This document shows positions 58,681-64,000 of a stretch of 64,000 nucleotides of DNA, piece after piece (position 1 is the first letter of the stretch; each line of letters opens with the position of its first letter). This DNA comes from UBA6168 sp965222975. Its GTDB lineage: Bacteria > Bacteroidota > Bacteroidia > Chitinophagales > Saprospiraceae. The stretch is from positions 248,001 through 312,000 of the forward strand of contig CBDCVJ010000086.1 in assembly GCA_965222975.1 (NCBI GenBank), given 5' to 3'. The notes below the pieces were generated by a model. The model searched no databases, had not been told where the DNA came from, and worked only from the letters and a program-made list of their open reading frames with translations. The position numbers and the translations under genes were made by a program.

Positions 58681-60291
58681 ATGGCTTCACTCAATACTCG
58701 GCAAGGCCCGCTAGGCAAAAGGCTGGCTGCCCACCTGCTCAGACGTTCCACTTTTCACATCACTCCCGCCCGGCTCACTGAGTTCTCCACAAAAACAGCA
58801 TCGGAAGCTGTTGATGAACTTTTCGATCTTCCTGCTTATGTGCATCCTGAAGGGCCTATTTCCATTGACGACGGCGTTACTGCTTGGCTGACAGTTGGCC
58901 CTTATGAAAACCGACCAGAGAGTGGTGGCAAGCGTCAACGTTCTGTTCGGATGTGGCTTTATAATGAACTGCTGCACGACACATCCATCCGGCACAAAAT
59001 GGCCTTCTTCTGGCATTCCATTTTTGTTTCAGAAGTGGACGCGGATTGGCGGATGTTCGATCAGTGGCGTTTGTTTCAGTTGTTTGCTACGGGCAATGTG
59101 AAAACGATTGCATATAAAATCACTTTGGATTGCCAAATGCTCCGTTACCTCAATAATAATGTAAACCGCAAAGCCAGTCCAAATGAAAATTACGCTCGGG
59201 AATTTTTGGAATTGTTTACCATATTAAAAGGAGAAACGATTGGCGCCGGTAATTATACCAATTACACGGAGTATGATATTCAGGAAGCAGCGCGGGTATT
59301 GACTGGCTTTAGGGACGGAGCTTTTGACAATAAGGATGATGAGACAGGTCTTGCCACTGGCTGGGCGCAATTTGTAAACCATGACCCTGGTAATAAAAAA
59401 TTCAGTGCTGCTTTTGGTTATAGAGAGATTGAAGGGGCATCCGATGCTGTGGATATGTACCGGGAGTTGCAGGAGTTTGTAGATATGATTTTTGAACAGC
59501 GAGCCACTGCTGTTTCTTTCGCCCGTCGTATGTACCTTTACTTTGTCAGTGACAGATTAACGGAAGAAGTGGAAAGGGACATTATAACACCTCTGGCGGA
59601 TCAACTTTACAATGATGGATACGAAGTTGAAAATACATTGAAAATGTTGCTCGCCAGTATCCATTTCTATGATGAAGACGACAGCGACAACGCCGACGAA
59701 ATCGTCGGAGGAAAAATAAAACCACCCCTCGATCTCTTTTTCAGCAGTGTTAACCTCTTCAATGCCAATCAATTAGGAGTATTAAACGAAAACTATGAGT
59801 ATTATGATGCTGCTGCTGCCCGATTGATTCTTAATACATTAGCACCATTTGGCCAGCCACAGTACCCGATGTCGGTAGAAGGTTATCCGGGTGTTTTTAA
59901 AGGGCCATCGTATAGCCGATTTTGGTTCGATCAATCGAACATTGCCTATCGCTATAAACTGCCTGATGTATTGATCAATGGAAAAGGGGTGACGACGAAT
60001 AACTCTATCCCTTTTCGAGCCAACATCGTTCAGTTTTTCACCGACCATTTTACCAATCAGGAATATGCGGCTGAGGTAGTGAAGCAGTTTATAGAAATGA
60101 CCCTTCCTGAAATGCCTGATCAAGACCGATTTGATTATTTCCTAAATATTCTATTAGGTGGTCTTAGCCCTATCAACTGGATGTTTGAGTGGAAGGGCTA
60201 TGTGCAGAGTGGCAATGATGAAGCCATTCGAATTGCACTGACGGCTTTATTTGAAGCAGTTACCAGATCTCCTGAATACAACACTTTTTAG
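58681..60291 (+). CDS. DUF1800 family protein
   Basis: 536 residues. DUF1800 marks: LLRRSTFHITPARLTEFSTK near the N-terminus, IRHKMAFFWHSIFVSEVDAD, NENYAREFLELFTILKGE and YDIQEAARVLTGFR. The family is widespread and of unknown biochemical role, and is nearly always paired with a DUF1501 gene, as here (60841). An S23-like element of about 540 bp sits between the two. No signal peptide is apparent. Confidence 0.92.
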   Translation: MASLNTRQGPLGKRLAAHLLRRSTFHITPARLTEFSTKTASEAVDELFDLPAYVHPEGPISIDDGVTAWLTVGPYENRPESGGKRQRSVRMWLYNELLHDTSIRHKMAFFWHSIFVSEVDADWRMFDQWRLFQLFATGNVKTIAYKITLDCQMLRYLNNNVNRKASPNENYAREFLELFTILKGETIGAGNYTNYTEYDIQEAARVLTGFRDGAFDNKDDETGLATGWAQFVNHDPGNKKFSAAFGYREIEGASDAVDMYRELQEFVDMIFEQRATAVSFARRMYLYFVSDRLTEEVERDIITPLADQLYNDGYEVENTLKMLLASIHFYDEDDSDNADEIVGGKIKPPLDLFFSSVNLFNANQLGVLNENYEYYDAAAARLILNTLAPFGQPQYPMSVEGYPGVFKGPSYSRFWFDQSNIAYRYKLPDVLINGKGVTTNNSIPFRANIVQFFTDHFTNQEYAAEVVKQFIEMTLPEMPDQDRFDYFLNILLGGLSPINWMFEWKGYVQSGNDEAIRIALTALFEAVTRSPEYNTF

Positions 60292-60295
60292 AAAT

Positions 60296-60836
60296 AATGA
60301 ATGGATGATAGAATGAGTGAATGATTGAATAATTCGCTATTACTAAAAACATACTCTCAACTGACCATTCATTCATTTTACAAAGACTATGAGTAACTAT
60401 ACACGTCAAGAAAAAGAGGAGTTTATTAAGCGGATGAAGGCAAAGACAAAGCGGTTTGCAATAGATGTAATTCATTTTTGCGATACGCTTCCAAAAACAC
60501 AAGCATGCAGAACAATTTCATTTCAATTAATAAAATCAGCCACTTCTACTGGTGCAAATTATAGAGCAGCTTGCAGGGGCAGGTCAAAAGCAGAATTCCA
60601 CTCTAAAATAAGTATCACCGTGGAAGAATGCGATGAAAGCCAATATTGGTTAGAAGTAATTGAAGGATCTAATATTAAATGCGATAAAACGGAATTAAAA
60701 CGACTGCTTGAAGAAGCAGAAGTGATACTAAAAATAATTGCAAAAGCAAGAAAAAATAATTCATAGAGAGATGAACATATAATTGAACCAACGCCCAAGC
60801 CATTCAATCATCCATTCATTCTCTCATTCATTCATT
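60296..60836. mobile_element. S23/IVS-like element framed by 35-bp inverted repeats
   Basis: Left arm 60296-60330 and right arm 60802-60836 match as inverted copies at 31 of 35 positions, made of AATGAATGG/GAATGA words. The element begins 4 bases after the DUF1800 stop and ends 4 bases before the DUF1501 ATG, so it splits that gene pair exactly. Its single gene is a four-helix-bundle protein of the type first known from 23S rRNA intervening sequences. A second CATTCATTCATTTT word at 60366 could pair with the left arm locally. Confidence 0.7.
60389..60766 (+). CDS. Four-helix-bundle protein (S23-like, 23S rRNA IVS family)
   Basis: 125 residues, the normal length for the family. Its marks are CRTISFQLIKSATSTGANYR, ACRGRSKAEFHSKISITVEE, CDESQYWLEVIE and the C-terminal helix LKRLLEEAEVILKIIAKARK. 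The family occurs within 23S rRNA intervening sequences and as free copies between genes; it is related in fold to bAvd of diversity-generating retroelements. Pentamer formation and nucleic-acid binding are known or inferred for relatives, but the role of free copies is unknown. Here it is enclosed by a 35-bp inverted repeat between DUF1800 and DUF1501. No reverse transcriptase or template repeat is nearby. Confidence 0.92.
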   Translation: MSNYTRQEKEEFIKRMKAKTKRFAIDVIHFCDTLPKTQACRTISFQLIKSATSTGANYRAACRGRSKAEFHSKISITVEECDESQYWLEVIEGSNIKCDKTELKRLLEEAEVILKIIAKARKNNS

Positions 60837-60840
60837 TTCT

Positions 60841-62868
60841 ATGAAAAGACGTCAATTCTTAAAAGCATCGGCCCCACTTGGTTTCTTACCTGTGATTGCA
60901 GGCAGCCTACCTGTTCGCACCTTAGCAGCGACCAGTCCTTTTGTGTTCAATCCATGCGAAGTGACTGATCGGACGATGGTCATCATTTATCTCAATGGGG
61001 GCAATGATATCATGAATACCTTAGTGCCACTCAACCAATTGGCGGAGTATGCCAACCATCGGCCTGACATTCGTTTGCCGGAAAGTTCCTTGATTACTTT
61101 GGATGGGACTTTGCCCGACAATCAGCAGTTGGGGATGCATCCAAACTTGATAGGCATGAAAAACCTCTATGATGATGGGTTGCTCAACATCGTGCAACGG
61201 GTAGGATATGATTTGCCCAACAAGTCGCATTTTAAAGCATTGGACAACTGGCTCACGGGAAGTGGCGGCGCCATTCAGAATTTGCAAGATGGATGGATCG
61301 GACGCTTTTTGAACGACCGTTACTCGGGCTACAATGGCAATCCATTTTTGGGTGAGCCTGACCCGCTGGGCATCCTCTTTGGCTCAATGAACAAAACGGG
61401 TTTCCATACTTTCGAGGAGCATAGTTTTGAAATCAATTTGTCAGGGCAAGACCCTGCTGGGTTCTATTCTCTTATTTCTTCATTGAGTGGTGCACCTATC
61501 GTGAACATTCCCGATACCGAGCAAGGAGAGATGCTCAGACATATTGCTGAAATAGAGAACAGCGTGAATGTCTATGCCCAGCGCATTACAGAGACATTTA
61601 ATGCAGGCACTAACAGTGCTGTCACCTATCCAGATACATCCCTCGGCAATCAACTGCGCACCATTGCCCGTATGCTCAATGGCGGCAGCCGTACGAAAAT
61701 CTTCATGGCAACCACAGGTGGCTTTGATACCCATGTAAATGAGGTAGTGGGAGGCGAAACAACCACTGGCAACCATGCCAACTTGATGCAAAACATTGGC
61801 GACTCGGTCAAGGCATTCCAAGATGACCTGGCTGCACTAACTCTTGATTCAAATGTGGTTACGGTCATATTCTCTGAATTCGCCAGAAAGATCATCCAGA
61901 ATGACAGCCTTGGTACCGACCATGGTACTTTGAGTTCGATGATGGTCATTGGAAAAGGTGTGGAAGGAGGCGTCATCGGCGACAATATTACACTCGACGA
62001 TCAAGACAATCAAGGGGCGGCCCATCCTTCTCAAATACAGCATGATTATCGGCAGGTGTTTGCTTCGCTCATGCAAAATTGGTTTGGGGCAAATAACGCT
62101 TCTTTGGACGCAACCTTCTTGTCCTCAGCTTATTATGCGAGTTTGCCTGCTGTCATAAATGCAGATAATATTGTCCCTTCAAGTTGTTACTATGAACCTG
62201 AAACACCCATCGTATGCGCCTGTGTTCAAGTGAAACTTTGGCTCGAAGGCATGTACGATCCTGCTTCGCAAAGCATGAGGACTTCATTAAAGGACAATGG
62301 GTTACTTCCACTGCAACAACCTTATAATATAGCTCCATTCTTCCATTCAGGTACAGAAAGTGCTACCGACCTTCCGCCTGATTCAGTTGACTGGGTATTG
62401 CTCGAACTGAGAGATGCGGAAGACTTGTCGAATATCGTTGCCCGCAAAGCAGTCTTGTTGCAGAAAAATGGATTTGTGATGGAAGCAGATGGCACACCGG
62501 GCGTCATTTTCGAAGGGTTAGCGGATGGCTCTTACCACTTGGCTGTTTTCCATAGAAACCACCTTGGGGTCATCAGCAGTGATCCGATTGTAGTCAATGC
62601 ACCGAGTTTTGTTTACGACTTTACCCAATCTTCCTACACAGCCGAAGGTGAATCACAATTGAAAAAAGTTGGCACCACTTGGTGTCTGCTCGCTGGTGAT
62701 GCTGATGGCAATCATTTAATCGACAATCGGGATTTCAATATGTGGGAACAAAACGATGGACAGTCTTCCGTTTATCACCCCGCTGACGTGAATGCCGATG
62801 GTAAAGTGGATACGGCAGATTATGATTTGTGGTTTGGAAATCGGAGTAAGTTGGGCGAGTTGAAGTAA
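60841..62868 (+). CDS. DUF1501 family protein with Tat signal and dockerin-like C-terminus
   Basis: 675 residues. The N-terminus MKRRQFLKASAPLGFLPVIA is a twin-arginine (Tat) signal (RRQFLK), so the protein is exported folded. DUF1501 core: IYLNGGNDIMNTLVPLNQ, LGMHPNLIGMKNLYDDGLLN, KSHFKALDNWLTG, TTGGFDTHVNEVVG, VIFSEFARKIIQNDSLGTDH and GVEGGVIGD. The fold is sulfatase/phosphatase-like; its substrate is unknown. After about residue 470 comes an extra secreted part (VKLWLEGMYDPASQSMRTSL) ending in two Asp-rich dockerin-like loops (GDADGNHLIDNRDFNMWEQN; DVNADGKVDTADYDLWFG). It pairs with the DUF1800 gene upstream. Confidence 0.93.
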   Translation: MKRRQFLKASAPLGFLPVIAGSLPVRTLAATSPFVFNPCEVTDRTMVIIYLNGGNDIMNTLVPLNQLAEYANHRPDIRLPESSLITLDGTLPDNQQLGMHPNLIGMKNLYDDGLLNIVQRVGYDLPNKSHFKALDNWLTGSGGAIQNLQDGWIGRFLNDRYSGYNGNPFLGEPDPLGILFGSMNKTGFHTFEEHSFEINLSGQDPAGFYSLISSLSGAPIVNIPDTEQGEMLRHIAEIENSVNVYAQRITETFNAGTNSAVTYPDTSLGNQLRTIARMLNGGSRTKIFMATTGGFDTHVNEVVGGETTTGNHANLMQNIGDSVKAFQDDLAALTLDSNVVTVIFSEFARKIIQNDSLGTDHGTLSSMMVIGKGVEGGVIGDNITLDDQDNQGAAHPSQIQHDYRQVFASLMQNWFGANNASLDATFLSSAYYASLPAVINADNIVPSSCYYEPETPIVCACVQVKLWLEGMYDPASQSMRTSLKDNGLLPLQQPYNIAPFFHSGTESATDLPPDSVDWVLLELRDAEDLSNIVARKAVLLQKNGFVMEADGTPGVIFEGLADGSYHLAVFHRNHLGVISSDPIVVNAPSFVYDFTQSSYTAEGESQLKKVGTTWCLLAGDADGNHLIDNRDFNMWEQNDGQSSVYHPADVNADGKVDTADYDLWFGNRSKLGELK

Positions 62869-62949
62869 GATAATTGAATCAAACGAATGCCCCCTTTGAA
62901 TCTCTTGTGTTTATCATAGAATTCAAAGGGGAGGATCATCATAGCGATC

Positions 62950-64000
62950 ATGAAAAATACATTTACATACATTCTTTCCATATTCTTTCTCGCTATCACA
63001 GCTTCTGGTCAAAGTGTAGAACTCCAACTCAGCCCTGTCAAAGATTGCAACGACCGCAGTTATTGTGTAGATGTCCAGTTGCAAAAAAGCAGTCTTTCCG
63101 CACAGGACGTTACTATCGGCACTTCGTCCATTTTGCTGAATTATAACGAAGCTGTTTTGTCTTTCAAAAATTATGCATCAAAAAACTTTGATGAAAATGG
63201 CGCTTGCAATGGATGGTCGCCTCAACGCTACGATGCCATTTCCCGACAGGGTGAATTTGACCTGACGCTGGTGTTGAGCCAAAACGGCAATGCCTGCCCG
63301 GCCATTGGCAATGCGCCTATTACAGTCGGTACAGTTTGCTTTGACATTTTACAACAAGGGGCTTCGCCAAATATTCGGTTTAACCTAAACCACTCACAGT
63401 TCAATGCCAATGATGTGGATGATGGGACGGAAGTGATCGCTATTTCGGATGCCGCTTTTATTGATGAAAAAAACCTTTTGGTCTGTGATTGTTCAGGCAC
63501 GGGTGATCCTTGCGATGACGGAAATATTTATACGGTAAACGACCGCTATGATGTCAATTGTAATTGTCTTGGTCAATATGCGGATACCGATCAGGATGGC
63601 ATTTTGGATGGCGTGGATATTTGTCTTGACCAAAGATATGAAGCGGAAGATGCGGAGTTATTTGATGTTGCTTTAAGAAACAATGTACCCAAATTTTGTG
63701 GTTTGGGCTTTGTTGATTATCTCCACAATTTTAATGACTACATTGAATTTTCAGTAAATGTGCCTGAAGATGGACTGCACCAACTGACATTCAGGTATGC
63801 CTTGGAAACAGGCAATAGACCGCTTGAATTGAGCCTCGATGGCAATGTAAAAGATCCCGAGTTTGATTTTCCAGCTACGGGCGCTTGGACAAATTGGGGA
63901 ACAGTTTCCACTGAATGGTTTTTATCAGCAGGTTCACATCTCATCCGTCTAACTGCCATTGGTTCCAGTGGCCCTAACATTGACCAATTGGTTCTTTCTT
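62950..64000 (+). CDS. Secreted protein with cohesin-like and CBM6-like domains, partial
   Basis: The first 350 codons of a gene cut by the right window edge. It starts with a signal peptide (MKNTFTYILSIFFLAITASG). Residues about 20-180 resemble a cohesin-type beta sandwich (SPVKDCNDRSYCVDVQLQ, ILLNYNEAVLSFKNY). A linker with PCDDGNIYTVNDRYDVNCNC then TDQDGILDGVDIC follows. From about 235 comes a carbohydrate-binding module 6-like domain: YEAEDAELFDVALR, GFVDYLHNFNDYIEFSVNVP, HQLTFRYALETGNRPLELSL and GSHLIRLTAIGSSGPNIDQL. Such domains hold plant or algal polysaccharides. A T9SS sorting domain is expected further on but lies outside the window. It follows DUF1501 by about 80 bases and may be cotranscribed. 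Confidence 0.88.
   Translation, partial: MKNTFTYILSIFFLAITASGQSVELQLSPVKDCNDRSYCVDVQLQKSSLSAQDVTIGTSSILLNYNEAVLSFKNYASKNFDENGACNGWSPQRYDAISRQGEFDLTLVLSQNGNACPAIGNAPITVGTVCFDILQQGASPNIRFNLNHSQFNANDVDDGTEVIAISDAAFIDEKNLLVCDCSGTGDPCDDGNIYTVNDRYDVNCNCLGQYADTDQDGILDGVDICLDQRYEAEDAELFDVALRNNVPKFCGLGFVDYLHNFNDYIEFSVNVPEDGLHQLTFRYALETGNRPLELSLDGNVKDPEFDFPATGAWTNWGTVSTEWFLSAGSHLIRLTAIGSSGPNIDQLVLS

Noticed and set aside
60389..60766. Diversity-generating retroelement accessory gene (Avd)
   Set aside because: The protein is related in fold, but no reverse transcriptase, template repeat or variable repeat is present nearby. The S23 family fits better.
62874..63146. 90-codon frame overlapping the start of the CBM6-like gene
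   Set aside because: It is out of frame with the signal peptide and domains of the gene starting at 62950.

Overview
The window looks like a chromosomal piece of a Bacteroidota bacterium, most likely a member of the Saprospiria (Saprospiraceae-like). The grounds are type IX secretion system (T9SS) C-terminal sorting domains of both kinds (type A and the CHU_C-like type B), HYR, SprB and PKD-like repeat proteins, TAnnTTTG promoter boxes, A-rich sequences before start codons instead of strong Shine-Dalgarno sites, and many small palindromic elements between genes. This assignment is inference. No rRNA or tRNA gene was seen.

Layout. 1-1060 (minus): two subunits of a molybdenum hydroxylase (CoxS-like iron-sulfur subunit, then a CoxL-like large subunit cut by the window edge). 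1.3-2.6 kb: a short unknown ORF, a lipoprotein and an orphan T9SS sorting-domain relic. 3-5.6 kb: an acyl-CoA synthetase and a haloacid-dehalogenase-type hydrolase. 5.9-30.9 kb (minus): one 8,338-residue secreted adhesin-like protein built of nested repeats, closed by a strong terminator and preceded by 1.3 kb without genes. 32.2-38.6 kb: P-loop kinase-like protein, D-lactate/glycolate-dehydrogenase-like FAD/Fe-S oxidoreductase, membrane protein, GNAT acetyltransferase, small helical protein and saccharopine dehydrogenase. 38.6-39.5 kb: a repeat-filled spacer with two MITE-like elements. 39.5-46.6 kb: long-chain acyl-CoA ligase, a small Cys/His-rich protein plus an OprC/NosA-like copper receptor, enoyl-CoA hydratase family protein and an acyl-CoA dehydrogenase. 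47-58.3 kb: two more T9SS cargo proteins (one interrupted by two compensating frameshifts) flanking GlpD, an SGNH hydrolase and a DinB-like protein. 58.7-64 kb: a DUF1800/DUF1501 pair split by a four-helix-bundle (S23-like) element, then a partial secreted protein with a CBM6-like domain.

How the genes fit together. Two acyl-CoA synthetases, an LCAD-like acyl-CoA dehydrogenase and a crotonase suggest fatty- or organic-acid degradation; saccharopine dehydrogenase, GlpD and the FAD/Fe-S oxidoreductase add lysine, glycerol-3-phosphate and 2-hydroxyacid routes. The large secreted proteins suggest a surface-attached, polymer-degrading life style. The copper receptor with its small partner looks like a copper-uptake unit.

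Most unusual features: (1) a 35-bp inverted repeat tightly framing the S23-like gene between DUF1800 and DUF1501, with an apparent ORF-less counterpart between the CoxS and CoxL genes; (2) MITE-like elements sharing terminal inverted repeats; (3) the giant gene with 273-bp, about 940-bp and about 2.65-kb repeat orders and an internal GC-rich island; (4) an RNA leader with two alternative pairings before the copper receptor.
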